This document shows, piece after piece, positions 1-10,916 of a stretch of 33,923 nt of DNA (the stretch's first letter is position 1; each line of letters starts with the position of its first letter). Made by a program: the position numbers and the translations under genes. Origin of the DNA: Prevotella sp. (GTDB lineage: Bacteria > Bacteroidota > Bacteroidia > Bacteroidales > Bacteroidaceae); the NCBI GenBank assembly GCA_021204605.1, contig JAJPZD010000180.1, forward strand, positions 1 through 33,923, given 5' to 3'. Below the pieces are notes generated by a model. It was not told where the DNA came from, did no database searches, and worked only from the letters and a program-made list of their open reading frames with translations.

Positions 1-310
1 CTTCGTCAGGCTTTATAGTGCCGGCAGCGAACCAGGTGAACGTGGCATCCTTCACCGAATATATTTAGAACTTTATTGAATAATTATCAATTATAATATT
101 AGAGTGCCATCTCTTAACTATATTTAATAAGTGGAAAGATGAAATTATAATTTTAAAATATACTTTTGTATTAATTTTGTAATTTAAGACTTTATAAATA
201 AAAAGGTGATCTTACTTATTCAAGTATTATACTGGCCCCACTTTTTTAACATAGACAAAACAAAAATTAAACTGCTGCGGAGTGTCTTAGCGGCATAAAA
301 ATTAACAACT

Positions 311-694
311 ATGAAAAATTTATTCGGATGGTTGAAAAAATCTTCAGCCCAAAACAAACAGAAAAAGAAAACCGTTTCTTCCGCACGCATTGAAGGACGC
401 AGTTATGCACTTTTACTTTTCATGGGAGAAAAAGCCGGAAAGGAGAACATGGAAGAAATAATGGACAATGTGAAAACCAGGATTATGGTCGGGCTTGAAT
501 TAGCCGAAAAATATCCCGAAGACTTCAAGGTAGTAAGTGCACTTTTGAAATTGAAAAAGGAACTTGAGGAAAGTGAAAAACCACTCACTAAACAACAACA
601 AAATTCCGATTTTTTAATAGGGGAATTAGAAGCAGGGGTTATACGAAAAGATAATCGTCCCTGGTCTGACCTGATAACTACGGATGAAATTTAG
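311..694 (+). CDS. Hypothetical small protein (127 aa), charged, no recognised family
   Basis: Open reading frame with ATG, lysine/glutamate-rich helical composition, followed by short hairpins; no domain recognised. Confidence 0.55.
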   Translation: MKNLFGWLKKSSAQNKQKKKTVSSARIEGRSYALLLFMGEKAGKENMEEIMDNVKTRIMVGLELAEKYPEDFKVVSALLKLKKELEESEKPLTKQQQNSDFLIGELEAGVIRKDNRPWSDLITTDEI

Positions 695-768
695 TGGAAT
701 TATAATTGCGCAGCTTTGACAAAAAACGAGTTTGTCAGTCAAGTTGTATTTAGACAGCGAAAACAAAT

Positions 769-790
769 AAGGAGTGTTTTGGCACTCCTT
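769..790. terminator. Hairpin terminator (likely for thrS, possibly bidirectional)
   Basis: AAGGAGTG-TTTTGG-CACTCCTT, 8-bp perfect stem with 6-nt loop, just past the thrS stop; A-rich on the + strand left side gives a U-rich tail on the minus transcript. Confidence 0.6.
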
Positions 791-810
791 TAATCATATA
801 ACGCTTAAAA

Positions 811-2775
811 TTAATCTTCTGGCCCTTTTTCAGTCGCTTTCAGTTGGTTGGCAACCTCCTCGTTGACCATTTTGGCGAAATCCTCTTTAGACATTACGCC
901 TTTGTCGCCCTCTCCTTTCTTTCTGACAGCAACACTGCCATCAGCCTGTTCTTTCTCGCCAACAACAAGCATATAAGGTATACGTCTCAACTCATTGTCA
1001 CGGATTTTACGGCCTATTTTCTCGTCACGAGTATCAACGGTAGCCCTCACCCCCTCACTGTCGAAATATTTGGCAAGAGCATTGGCATAATCATTGTATT
1101 TCTCACTGATAGGCAGGATGGCAACCTGATTAGGAGTAAGCCATAATGGGAAACGACCTGATGTATGCTCAATAAGAACTGCCACGAAACGCTCCATAGA
1201 GCCGAAAGGAGCACGGTGTATCATCACAGGTGTCTGTTTAGAGTTGTCCTCCGCAGTATATTCGAGTTTGAAACGGGCAGGAAGATTATAGTCAACCTGT
1301 ATCGTGCCCAACTGCCAACGTCTGCCGATAGCATCCTTGACCATGAAATCGAGTTTTGGCCCATAGAATGCTGCCTCACCATACTCTATCTTCGCTTTAA
1401 GACCCTTCTCTTTGCAAGCCTCGATAATCGCCTGTTCAGAATGTTGCCACACCTCGTCGCTGCCGATGTATTTCTCATGGTCGTTCGGGTCACGCAGTGA
1501 AATCTGAGCCTCAAAGTTCTGGAAATCAAATATCTTGAATACTGAATTTATAATATCCATCACACGCAGGAACTCCCCCTTGACCTGGTCTGGACGACAG
1601 AAGATATGGGCATCATCCTGTGTGAAAGAACGCACTCGGGTCAGCCCGTGAAGCTCTCCGCTCTTCTCATAACGATACACAGTGCCAAACTCGGCAATGC
1701 GTAAAGGAAGATCCTTATAAGAACGGGGCTTCCATGCGAACACCTCACAGTGGTGAGGGCAGTTCATCGGTTTGAGCATATATTCCTCATCTTCCTCAGG
1801 GGTATGTATCGGTTGGAAAGAATCCTTGCCGTAATGTGCATAGTGGCCTGATGTCACGTAGAGTGTCTTGCTGCCGATATGAGGAGTGATGACCTCTTGA
1901 TAACCATAACGTTTCTGGATGCGACGGAGCATATCCTGCAAACGCAGACGGAGCTCCGTTCCCGCCGGCAACCAGATAGGCAAGCCCTTGCCGACACGCT
2001 CGGAAAACATGAACAGCTCCATTTCCTTGCCAATCTTGCGGTGATCCCGTTTCTTTGCCTCCTCAAGCATCAATAGATATTCATCGAGCATCTTCTTCTT
2101 CGGAAACGTAATACCGTATATACGTGTCATCTGCTCTCGCTTGGCATCACCACGCCAGAATGCACCAGCTACACTCATTATCTTGATAGCCTTTATAGCT
2201 CCCGTACTGACAATGTGCGGACCCTTGCAAAGATCTGTGAAATTGCCTTGTGTATATGTAGTAATCTCGCCATCTTGAAGATCCTGCTCTATATGCTCAC
2301 ACTTGTATTCCTGACCATCTGCCTTGAACTCTGACAAAGCATCTCTCTTGGAAATCTCCTTCCTGACAACCGGCTCATCCTTAGAAGCCAACTCCTTCAT
2401 TTTCTTCTCTATTTTCTCGAAATCGCCTTCTTTTATGACATCGCCTTCCTTCGGCATTACATCATAGAAAAAGCCATTCTCCACAGCAGGGCCGAATCCA
2501 AACTGTATCCCTGGGTATAGTTCCTTTAGAGCCTCTGCCAACAAGTGTGCAGAAGTGTGCCAGAAAGAATGTTTGCCCTCCTCGTCTTCCCACTTGTAAA
2601 GTTCTATCTTTGAATCTTGGTTAATGGGCCGGTTAAGTTCCACAGTCTCACCATTCACACCGCAAGACAATACATTGCGCGCCAACGCTGGCGAGATACT
2701 TTCTGCTATTTCAAGTCCTGTCACACCATTCTCGTATTCACGTACAGAACCATCAGGAAATGTTATCTTTATCAT
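811..2775 (-). CDS. thrS: Threonine--tRNA ligase
   Basis: TGS-domain start [56 protein letters not shown] extends to 2793 but the internal Met at 2775 (MIKITFPDG) is the likely start. Confidence 0.97.
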   Translation of the reverse strand: MIKITFPDGSVREYENGVTGLEIAESISPALARNVLSCGVNGETVELNRPINQDSKIELYKWEDEEGKHSFWHTSAHLLAEALKELYPGIQFGFGPAVENGFFYDVMPKEGDVIKEGDFEKIEKKMKELASKDEPVVRKEISKRDALSEFKADGQEYKCEHIEQDLQDGEITTYTQGNFTDLCKGPHIVSTGAIKAIKIMSVAGAFWRGDAKREQMTRIYGITFPKKKMLDEYLLMLEEAKKRDHRKIGKEMELFMFSERVGKGLPIWLPAGTELRLRLQDMLRRIQKRYGYQEVITPHIGSKTLYVTSGHYAHYGKDSFQPIHTPEEDEEYMLKPMNCPHHCEVFAWKPRSYKDLPLRIAEFGTVYRYEKSGELHGLTRVRSFTQDDAHIFCRPDQVKGEFLRVMDIINSVFKIFDFQNFEAQISLRDPNDHEKYIGSDEVWQHSEQAIIEACKEKGLKAKIEYGEAAFYGPKLDFMVKDAIGRRWQLGTIQVDYNLPARFKLEYTAEDNSKQTPVMIHRAPFGSMERFVAVLIEHTSGRFPLWLTPNQVAILPISEKYNDYANALAKYFDSEGVRATVDTRDEKIGRKIRDNELRRIPYMLVVGEKEQADGSVAVRKKGEGDKGVMSKEDFAKMVNEEVANQLKATEKGPED

Positions 2776-2855
2776 AAATCCTCTTATTTTCACGATTTAG
2801 CTGCAAAATTACTGTTTTCTTTCCTAACAAAGAAAGAAAAACAGATTTTTCTAAC

Positions 2856-2887
2856 TTTGCTTTTTTATAATTATTTTCTTATCTTTG
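2856..2887 (+). promoter_or_regulatory. Putative Bacteroidetes-type promoter (TTTG -33 / TAnnTTTG -7) for the MG2-family gene
   Basis: TTTG at 2856-2859 and TATCTTTG at 2880-2887 with a 20-nt spacer, ~95 nt upstream of ATG at 2982. Confidence 0.55.
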
Positions 2888-2981
2888 CAGTGTAATATGC
2901 GCAAACGGTTTCTATGGAAATATTTCAAAGCATCCTCGATACGCATATTTTGAATATTTTCAAGAACAAAACAATGAGAGC

Positions 2982-5900
2982 ATGAAAAAAATTGTCATCA
3001 TATTAATTGCCATCCTTGTTGCAGCTCCTGCCTCTTTATCAGCAGACAGCTTTAAGAAGTTATGGAATAACGTGGAAGATGCTACAGAAAAAGACTTACC
3101 AAGAACTCAATTGGAATGTCTCCAACTGATAATCGACAAGGCAACGACAGAGGCCTCCTACGGCAATCTTTTAAAAGCTGAAATGCAGATGCTTTCTGTA
3201 CTCTCTACTATCTCAACCGACTCCCTCCAGCCTCACATTAAGCAGTTGGAAGATGAAGTAACAAGATACGAGGCGGATGATCCCGCTCTTGCAGCTGTTT
3301 TGAATACCGTATTGGGCAGGCTCTATACCGACAATCCCTCTCTTGCTGTTGACGCTAAGGAAAAAGCGGCAGAATATTTCAAAAAAGCAATGGCAGACCC
3401 TGAGATGCTTGCCAAAAAGAAAGCTCTCAAGTATGAGCCTTTCGTTGTCAAGGGCAGAGACAGTAGATATTTCAGCAATGACCTATTAAGCCTTTTGGGA
3501 CAAGAGACACAAGATTATGAGACTATGTGCGGTTATTATAATACAACTACCAACCGCCCCGCAGCAATGTTCTCATCCTTGTGGTTGCTGGAAAAACGGA
3601 ACATGGACAATGTTTACTCATTCCCTTATTCTTTGAGAAGGTCTGCCTACCTTGTAGCCCTCGACTCTCTTATCAATGTTTACAAAGACTTGAAAGCATG
3701 CGGAGAGGTGGCGGTGGAACGCTACAACTACATGAGCAAGTGCAATGGCGTGACAATAGAAAACCGTGTCGCATATATCAATAACGCTGTAAGTAAATGG
3801 AAGGATTGGAAGTCAATCAATGTCCTGAGAAATGAATTAAAACAGATAACACGTCCTTCCCTGTCAGCCAATATGAACAACAAGGTGAGCTTCTCCGGCA
3901 CTCCCGCAGTGCTCAGACTGTCAGTCAGAAACATTGAGGAGGTGAAAGTTACCGTGTCAAGGTTATCCGTAAATGGAGACACCGAGCTGAATCCTGACAA
4001 CGACAACGACTATAAGACACTGAAAAGATTAGTCAATGATCTTGCCGTTACCTCCAATACTAAACAATATATAGGGCAACCCGATTACCTCACTTTTGAG
4101 GACTCCATACAGCTCAGTACACTGCCGGTAGGCGTTTACCTCATCGAGGTTACGGCAAACAACAATAGTACAAAACCGGTAAGAAATCTCTTGCTGAATA
4201 CAAAACCGGTAAGAACCCTTCTGTACGTTACCGATATGTATGTCCTGCACCAGCAGTTGCCTGGCAATATGACACGCATCGCAGTGGTCAATGCTATTAC
4301 GGGGCAGCCGGTACCACACGCTTCTGTCAATTTAAAACTGAATTCCGGAAAGTCAGAAACTATATCATGTGATGAAAATGGCGAGTATATGTTCTCTTTC
4401 GGCAGTTCCGCAATCAGTTCAATGCGTGCTTTTACAGCAACTGATAAGGCTGCTCCATTTACGTATGCCTGGAACAGCTTCAGCTACTATGAGAACAAAT
4501 CTGACAAAGACATTCTGAACTTGTTCACCGACAGAAAAATCTACCGACCGGGGCAGACTGTCCATGTGGCTGCCGTACTACTAAACAATATGAAAGGTAT
4601 AGACACCAAGGCGATAGCAGGCAAAGAATTCTCGCTGTCATTGAAAAATGCCAACGGAAAGGTGATAAAGGAACAGACAGTTACAACAGATAACTTTGGC
4701 ACAGCATCCACCGACTTCGATTTGCCTTCAAGCGGTCTGACCGGCACATATTCTGTCGTGGCTGGCAATGGTGTCAGTGGAAATACTTTTATTAAGGTAG
4801 AAGAATACAAACGCCCCACGTTCATGGTGGAATTTCCTGAGATAAACAGCAAGTACCAAATCGGTGACACACTTGTGGTTACAGCACATGCCACGACTTA
4901 TTCTGGTGTTCCAGTACAGAATGCAAAAGTGAAATATACCGTAAAACGTTCTCAACCTCTTTGGTGGAGATTATACTCTTCAACAGCATCTTCGGAAATA
5001 GAGATACTCACAAGTGGACAGGCGACAACCGACAATGAGGGCGCATTCCAGATAGAGATGCCCATGACGCTTCCAGAAGGCTCGGAGAAGGTAAATCAGA
5101 TAAAACCAAACGTGCGTGCCACACGTATCTACACCATAACGGCAACTGCTGACGTTACCGACCAAGCCGGAGAGACACACAGCGGAGAGCTGGCTCTTAT
5201 CCTTGCCAATAAACCCACTGCTTTCTCATGCGATTTACCCGACAAGATATTAAGAGACAGTCTTAACAGTATTACCTTTATGTTTAAGAACGCAGCAGGT
5301 GCCAACATCGATGGAATAGTAAGATACTATATCGACGGCGCTTTCAACCCTTTCACGGCAAGGACCAATGTTCCGACAGAAATTGATTGGAATACCCCTA
5401 CCCTACGGTCTGGAAAACATACCTTAATGGCATATTGCGAGGGTGATACATTAAGGAAGGAATTTGTAGTTTTCGGTATTAACGACAGAAAACCCTGCGT
5501 TGAGACACACGACTGGTTCTATATCTCTGATAATATGTTCCCTCGTGACGGCAGCCCCGTCTATGTCCAAGTGGGCTCGTCTGACAGCAACGTGCATGTA
5601 TTCTACACCGCAATGTCGGGCAATGAGGTAATCGAAAGTGGAATAATCAACATCAGTAACGAGATAAAGATACAACAGCTCACGTATGATGAGAAATATG
5701 GTTCTGGCCTCCTCTTCAATGTCGCATGGGTAAAGGATGGCACTATGTACACCCACAATTTCAAGATACAACGTCCATTGCCTGACAAGAAACTGAATTT
5801 GCAATGGGCAACGTTCCGTGACCGTCTTACACCAGGACAGAAAGAGGAATGGACACTTACTGTTACCAAACCCGATGGTACACCTGCCAATGCACAACTG

Positions 5901-8528
5901 CTCGTTACCTTGTACGATGCTTCCTTAGACGCCATTATGCCGTTGAAATGGACTTTCAACGACAACATAATGCAGACCCTTCCGTCTTCCGTTTGGAAAA
6001 ACCTTGTTTATGGAAAACTATCAATGTATTTCTCTACACAGCCTCGTATGCTGAATGTAGAACAGTTGGTATTCAACACAATGAATATCGGCAGCCTCAC
6101 ACAGGTTTATTACGGTGCATCTCCTCTGAAAATGACGCGCATGAAGAATTTGAATGTCATCGATGAAACTGCCGACATGAACGTAGAGGCTCCAATGGCA
6201 ACAGGCGAGACTACAACAGAAGTCAAAAGCTCAGCAGATATGGCTGATTCTTCCTCTACAACAACATCAACGCAAGTACAGCTCCGTGAAAACCTTAGCG
6301 AAACGGCGTTCTTCTATCCCGCATTACTGACAGACTCGAAAGGCAATGTTAGCATCAAATTCACTCTGCCCGAAAGTCTCACGTCATGGCGCTTCATTGG
6401 CATCGCACATGACCAAGAGATGAACCATGGCCAAATTTCTACCGAGACCGTGGCAAGAAAGATTGTTATGGTACAACCTAACATTCCTCGTTTTATCCGC
6501 ACAGGCGACAAGGCGACAATCGCCACAAAACTCATCAACACATCTGAAAAACGCACCGATGGGAAGGTTACATTGCAGATTACCAACTCGGAAAACAACA
6601 ATGTGATATATGAGCAGACGAAAAATTTTACAGTAAACGCCAACTCTACAACCAACATATCGTTTGACTACACACCGACGGGTGAACACCCACTGCTCGT
6701 ATGCAAGATTTCCGCAAGTGGAAAGGACTTTATCGATGGAGAGCAGCACTACCTGCCCATACTGCCAAACACCGAGACCGTTATGAATACTATTCCGTTC
6801 ACACAGCATGAACCTGGCATAAAGAATATTGACCTGTCTTCACTGTTCCCGTCAGGAAGCAAGAATGGCAAACTGACAGTAGAATACACCAACAACCCTG
6901 CTTGGCTCATAATTCAGGCATTGCCTTATATCGCTGATGCAAAGGACGATAATGCAATAAGCCTCGCGGCAGCCTACTATGCCAATAGCATCGGCTCGTA
7001 TATCATCAACGCTTCCCCACGAATAAAGGAGGTGTTTAATCAATGGAAAAACGAGGAACGACAAGAGAGCCTTATTAGCAGCCTTGAGAAGAACCAAGAA
7101 CTGAAATCCATGGTAATAGAAGAGACCCCATGGCTTGCTGATGCGACAGGGGAATCCGAACAGAAACAGCGCATAGCGAATTTCTTCGACGAAACCACAC
7201 TGAGCGACAACCTGAATAATACATTACAGAAATTAAGCATGTTGCAAGACAGTAACGACGGCTCCTTTCATTGGTGGAAAGGCTCTCCAACGGGCTCACC
7301 GCAGCTTACTGCTACCATCCTTGAACTGCTGTCACGCCTTAACATGATGACCGGCACTCAAAGCGAGACATCAGATATAATGAACAAAGCAAAGGCATAC
7401 CTTGAGAAACGTATGGTTGAGGATGCGGAGAAAGCAAAAAAGATGGAGGAAGAAGGCTCGCCTAATTACACTAATTATGATTATGTGGTGCACTTGATTT
7501 ACTGTTATGCTTTGAATCGTGAAAAGCCGTCTGAAGATGTATCAAGAAGTGGGGATTATCTGATTGAAAAATACTTGGAGAGTGGTGATGGGCATAAACT
7601 ACTCTATGACATGGCAATGATCGCTGTCTGCGAAGCAAGAATATCAGATAATAACGATGCGACAAACATTCTTAAAAGTCTTGAAGAATACTCCGTCGCC
7701 TCAGAGGAAATGGGACGTTATTATGATTCTCCACTTGCCACATACAATTGGTTAGACTATCATATTCCAACTCAAGTGGCGGTGATCGAGGCGATGACAT
7801 TAATCGACTCTGTGGGTTACGCCAAGACTATTGAGGAAATGAAACAGTGGCTGCTGCAACAGAAGAAAGTGCAAGGTTGGAACACACCAATAAACAGCGT
7901 GAATGCCATCTTCACCTTCCTGAACGGCAATATGTCACTCCTTGATGAGCAGGAAAACACCGTACTTTCCATTGACGGCAAACCTCTCGACCTGCCCTCT
8001 GCCACCGCAGGATTGGGCTATGTAAAAACCTCTATGACAACAGACATGGCAAGGACCCTCACGGCAATCAAAAAATCGGAGGGAACCTCTTGGGGGGCTG
8101 TTTACGTACAGAATACGCAGAACACAGATGCAATTTCCAACTCATCTTCAGGCTTCACAATAACACGTGAGATAGTCGCCTCCGACGGTGCACCCACTGG
8201 GACATTGAAAATAGGAGACCGTGTCAAAGTGCGCATAACCATAAAGGCAGACCGCGACTATGATTTCGTACAGGTAACTGACAAACGTGCTGCATGCTTA
8301 GAACCTGTTGGACAGATGAGCGGCTACCACAACGGTTATTACCAAGCGCAAAAAGACTGTAACGTGAACTATTATTTCGACAGCATGGCAAAAGGAACAC
8401 ACGTGATTGAAAGCGAGTTCTATGTTGACAGGTGCGGACAATACGAAACTGGCTCTTGTACAGTACAGTGTGCTTACTCTCCTGAATATTCTGCCACCGC
8501 ACCCTCACAAATAGTGAAAGTGGAATAA
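2982..8528 (+). CDS. Alpha-2-macroglobulin / MG2-domain family large secreted protein (1848 aa)
   Basis: N-terminal signal peptide, DRKIYRPGQTVHVAAVLLN (MG2 motif), VEEYKRPTFMVEF, FFYPALLTDSKGNVSIKFTLPESLTSWRFIGIAHD (A2M core motif), C-terminal thioester-domain-like and receptor-binding-like regions. Confidence 0.92.
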   Translation: MKKIVIILIAILVAAPASLSADSFKKLWNNVEDATEKDLPRTQLECLQLIIDKATTEASYGNLLKAEMQMLSVLSTISTDSLQPHIKQLEDEVTRYEADDPALAAVLNTVLGRLYTDNPSLAVDAKEKAAEYFKKAMADPEMLAKKKALKYEPFVVKGRDSRYFSNDLLSLLGQETQDYETMCGYYNTTTNRPAAMFSSLWLLEKRNMDNVYSFPYSLRRSAYLVALDSLINVYKDLKACGEVAVERYNYMSKCNGVTIENRVAYINNAVSKWKDWKSINVLRNELKQITRPSLSANMNNKVSFSGTPAVLRLSVRNIEEVKVTVSRLSVNGDTELNPDNDNDYKTLKRLVNDLAVTSNTKQYIGQPDYLTFEDSIQLSTLPVGVYLIEVTANNNSTKPVRNLLLNTKPVRTLLYVTDMYVLHQQLPGNMTRIAVVNAITGQPVPHASVNLKLNSGKSETISCDENGEYMFSFGSSAISSMRAFTATDKAAPFTYAWNSFSYYENKSDKDILNLFTDRKIYRPGQTVHVAAVLLNNMKGIDTKAIAGKEFSLSLKNANGKVIKEQTVTTDNFGTASTDFDLPSSGLTGTYSVVAGNGVSGNTFIKVEEYKRPTFMVEFPEINSKYQIGDTLVVTAHATTYSGVPVQNAKVKYTVKRSQPLWWRLYSSTASSEIEILTSGQATTDNEGAFQIEMPMTLPEGSEKVNQIKPNVRATRIYTITATADVTDQAGETHSGELALILANKPTAFSCDLPDKILRDSLNSITFMFKNAAGANIDGIVRYYIDGAFNPFTARTNVPTEIDWNTPTLRSGKHTLMAYCEGDTLRKEFVVFGINDRKPCVETHDWFYISDNMFPRDGSPVYVQVGSSDSNVHVFYTAMSGNEVIESGIINISNEIKIQQLTYDEKYGSGLLFNVAWVKDGTMYTHNFKIQRPLPDKKLNLQWATFRDRLTPGQKEEWTLTVTKPDGTPANAQLLVTLYDASLDAIMPLKWTFNDNIMQTLPSSVWKNLVYGKLSMYFSTQPRMLNVEQLVFNTMNIGSLTQVYYGASPLKMTRMKNLNVIDETADMNVEAPMATGETTTEVKSSADMADSSSTTTSTQVQLRENLSETAFFYPALLTDSKGNVSIKFTLPESLTSWRFIGIAHDQEMNHGQISTETVARKIVMVQPNIPRFIRTGDKATIATKLINTSEKRTDGKVTLQITNSENNNVIYEQTKNFTVNANSTTNISFDYTPTGEHPLLVCKISASGKDFIDGEQHYLPILPNTETVMNTIPFTQHEPGIKNIDLSSLFPSGSKNGKLTVEYTNNPAWLIIQALPYIADAKDDNAISLAAAYYANSIGSYIINASPRIKEVFNQWKNEERQESLISSLEKNQELKSMVIEETPWLADATGESEQKQRIANFFDETTLSDNLNNTLQKLSMLQDSNDGSFHWWKGSPTGSPQLTATILELLSRLNMMTGTQSETSDIMNKAKAYLEKRMVEDAEKAKKMEEEGSPNYTNYDYVVHLIYCYALNREKPSEDVSRSGDYLIEKYLESGDGHKLLYDMAMIAVCEARISDNNDATNILKSLEEYSVASEEMGRYYDSPLATYNWLDYHIPTQVAVIEAMTLIDSVGYAKTIEEMKQWLLQQKKVQGWNTPINSVNAIFTFLNGNMSLLDEQENTVLSIDGKPLDLPSATAGLGYVKTSMTTDMARTLTAIKKSEGTSWGAVYVQNTQNTDAISNSSSGFTITREIVASDGAPTGTLKIGDRVKVRITIKADRDYDFVQVTDKRAACLEPVGQMSGYHNGYYQAQKDCNVNYYFDSMAKGTHVIESEFYVDRCGQYETGSCTVQCAYSPEYSATAPSQIVKVE

Positions 8529-8530
8529 AT

Positions 8531-8693
8531 GCCCCCCTAAATCCCCCATTATGGGGCTTGCAGAGAGGCATAAAAGAGCAACATTAATATTGAGCATAAT
8601 GAAAAAACATAATAATAATTTAGAGGGTTTCGTCCCCTCCCTATGGAGGTGGGCTAAGGTGGGGCTCTTTCTAATGGGGGGATTTAGGAGGGC
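8531..8693. repeat. Imperfect inverted-repeat (MITE/REP-like) element
   Basis: Left arm GCCCCCCTAAATCCCCCATTAT (8531-8552) pairs with right arm CTAATGGGGGGATTTAGGAGGGC (8671-8693) with about one substitution and one gap; internal CCCCTCC-CTAT-GGAGG hairpin. Confidence 0.7.
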
Positions 8694-9756
8694 TTGGAGT
8701 TTAGCTTTGTCATTTTCCCTTTTCTTTCTTATCTTCTCCATGAATGCCTTTGCCCAGCGTATCTCCGCAGAGCAGGATGTATATGATTTCGGAAGCATAA
8801 TGTATGAGATACCCGCCGTGGCAAAATTCAACCTAAGCAACAAGGGTAACGATCTTATTATTGAAAAAGTACGTACCAATTGCGGCTGCACCACAGTGAG
8901 CTATCCAAAGAACACTATACTGAAGGGTGATAAATTCTCTATCGAAGTGGAGTACGATGCTCGCCAACTCGGACATTTCGAAAAGGAAGTCGCTATTTAC
9001 GGCAACGATTCCGAAACTCCTTATTATCTTAAGATAAGAGGAGTGGTGGTTGACGAGGTGGTTGACTATGCCGGACAGTATGAGTACATTATCGGTGACG
9101 TACGTACCGACAGGAACGATATAGAGTATGATGACGTGAACAATGGTGACATGCCTGTACAACGGCTGCATATCTTTAACAGTAGCAGCAAGACGGTTTC
9201 GCCTGTACTGATGCACCTGCCTAATTACCTCTCGGCAACAATGGCACCAACGACAATAGCACCTGGACACTCCGGCGTGGCAACTATAACGCTCAATTCT
9301 CTCAAGTTGCGTGATTACGGCCTTACGAAATCTTCTGTCTATCTTGGCATGTTCCCAGGAGACAAGGTGAGTGCCGACAAGGAAATCTCAGTCTCGGCAG
9401 TCCTAATACCTGGTTTTGGAAATATGTCGGAGACGCAAAAAGCAAATGCTCCCTCTATCGACCTCTCGTCAGCCTCTCTCGACTTGGGCTCGTTTGGGGA
9501 CAAGTCAGACAAGACAGGGACAATCACGATAAGAAACCAAGGCAGGTCAACGCTCGACATCCGCTCGATGCAAATGTTTACACCCGGTCTTAAAGTACGT
9601 CTTAATAAAACAAAACTTGCTCCTGGCGAGACAGCCAAACTGAAAATCACGGCTTACAAAAAACTGCTCAAGGAGGCAAGAAGTAAACCACGTGTTCTGA
9701 TGATTACCAACGACCCCGACAATGCCAAGGTCATTATCCCAGTGAACGTGGAATGA
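8599..9756 (+). CDS. DUF1573 domain-containing exported protein
   Basis: FGSIMYEIPAVAKFNLSNKG...TNCGCTTVSYPK...KEVAIYGND typical of DUF1573; ATG at 8599 (MKKHNNN) or a later start is more plausible than 8551, which lies inside the repeat. Confidence 0.85.
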   Translation: MKKHNNNLEGFVPSLWRWAKVGLFLMGGFRRAWSLALSFSLFFLIFSMNAFAQRISAEQDVYDFGSIMYEIPAVAKFNLSNKGNDLIIEKVRTNCGCTTVSYPKNTILKGDKFSIEVEYDARQLGHFEKEVAIYGNDSETPYYLKIRGVVVDEVVDYAGQYEYIIGDVRTDRNDIEYDDVNNGDMPVQRLHIFNSSSKTVSPVLMHLPNYLSATMAPTTIAPGHSGVATITLNSLKLRDYGLTKSSVYLGMFPGDKVSADKEISVSAVLIPGFGNMSETQKANAPSIDLSSASLDLGSFGDKSDKTGTITIRNQGRSTLDIRSMQMFTPGLKVRLNKTKLAPGETAKLKITAYKKLLKEARSKPRVLMITNDPDNAKVIIPVNVE

Positions 9757-10862
9757 AAATAAATAAAAGCATGATTCATCCAGAAAACAACGAGGAATAT
9801 AGGGGCTTGGTGGTAAACTCCGGTGTTGACCAGCCTGCAAAAGTAAACCCTTATCTGAAAAAAGGTTCATTCAGACGCCACGATATGACAGTCTCTGATA
9901 TGGTGGAAGGCATAGTGAAAGGCAATGTCACAGTACTCGGTAAAGCGGTAACACTCATTGAAAGCGTCAATACCGAACACCAGGCAAAGGCGCAAGAGGT
10001 AATCGAGAAATGTCTGCCTTACAGTGGAAAATCTATACGCATTGGTATTAGTGGTGTACCTGGTGCAGGCAAAAGCACTTCAATAGACCAATTTGGCACG
10101 CATGTACTTGACCGCACAGGCGGTAAGTTGGCAGTCCTTGCCATTGACCCAAGCTCCGAACGCTCCAAAGGAAGCATTCTTGGAGATAAGACTCGCATGG
10201 AGAAACTCTCGCTTCGCAAGGAGTCTTTCATCCGTCCCAGTCCCACGGCAGGCTCTTTGGGGGGCGTGGCACGAAAGACACGGGAGACAATAATTCTCTG
10301 TGAGGCTGCCGGATATGACAAGATTTTCGTGGAGACAGTAGGCGTGGGACAGAGCGAGACAGCCTGCCACTCCATGGTGGATTTCTTCCTGCTCATCCAA
10401 TTAGCAGGCACTGGCGATGAACTGCAAGGCATTAAGCGTGGCATCATGGAGATTGCCGATGGCATAGTAATCAACAAGTGCGACGGCAACAACGTTGACA
10501 AATGTCACTTAGCCGCCACGAGTTTCCGAAACGCCCTCCATTTCTTCCCTCCAGCAGAAAGCGGCTGGCTACCGAAAGTGCTATGCTACAGCGGTTTTTA
10601 CGGCCTCGGTATAAAGGAAATCTGGGATATGATATTCGAGTATGTTGAGTTCGTCAAAGGCAACGGTTACTTCAGCTACCGTCGCAACGAACAGTCGAAA
10701 TACTGGATGTACGAGACAATAAACGAACAACTGCGTGGCAATTTCTACAATAATCCTATTATAGCAGCACGTTTGAAAAATGCCGAACACAGCGTCCTTG
10801 CAGGCGAGAAAACCAGCTTCGCAGCCGCAAAAGACCTCCTCGACATCTATTATGGAAAATAG
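9753..10862 (+). CDS. meaB: Methylmalonyl-CoA mutase-associated GTPase MeaB (ArgK family)
   Basis: GISGVPGAGKSTSIDQFG Walker A, LAIDPSSERSKGSILGDKTRM, ETVGVGQSE, NKCDGNN; ATGA overlap with upstream stop (alternative start at 9771). Confidence 0.95.
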   Translation: MKINKSMIHPENNEEYRGLVVNSGVDQPAKVNPYLKKGSFRRHDMTVSDMVEGIVKGNVTVLGKAVTLIESVNTEHQAKAQEVIEKCLPYSGKSIRIGISGVPGAGKSTSIDQFGTHVLDRTGGKLAVLAIDPSSERSKGSILGDKTRMEKLSLRKESFIRPSPTAGSLGGVARKTRETIILCEAAGYDKIFVETVGVGQSETACHSMVDFFLLIQLAGTGDELQGIKRGIMEIADGIVINKCDGNNVDKCHLAATSFRNALHFFPPAESGWLPKVLCYSGFYGLGIKEIWDMIFEYVEFVKGNGYFSYRRNEQSKYWMYETINEQLRGNFYNNPIIAARLKNAEHSVLAGEKTSFAAAKDLLDIYYGK

Positions 10863-10881
10863 AGCCCGCAAGCAAAAACGA

Positions 10882-10916
10882 TTTCTTATTTCTTATTTTT
10901 TATTTCTTATTTTGTG
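10882..10916 (+). repeat. Heptanucleotide tandem repeat TTTCTTA x~4 abutting the ispH start
   Basis: TTTCTTA TTTCTTA TTTTTTA TTTCTTA TTTTGTG read directly; ends at the GTG start codon of ispH. Confidence 0.85.

Noticed and set aside
1-68. Short open stretches at the left edge on both strands (+: ...SSGFIVPAANQVNVASFTEYI*; -: VKDATFTWFAAGTIKPDE...)
   Set aside because: Too short to decide which strand is coding; no family can be assigned.
717-737. Small hairpin TGACAAA-AAACGAG-TTTGTCA after the first ORF
   Set aside because: Only 7 AT-rich pairs and no clear U-tract; the nearby 769-790 hairpin is the better terminator candidate.
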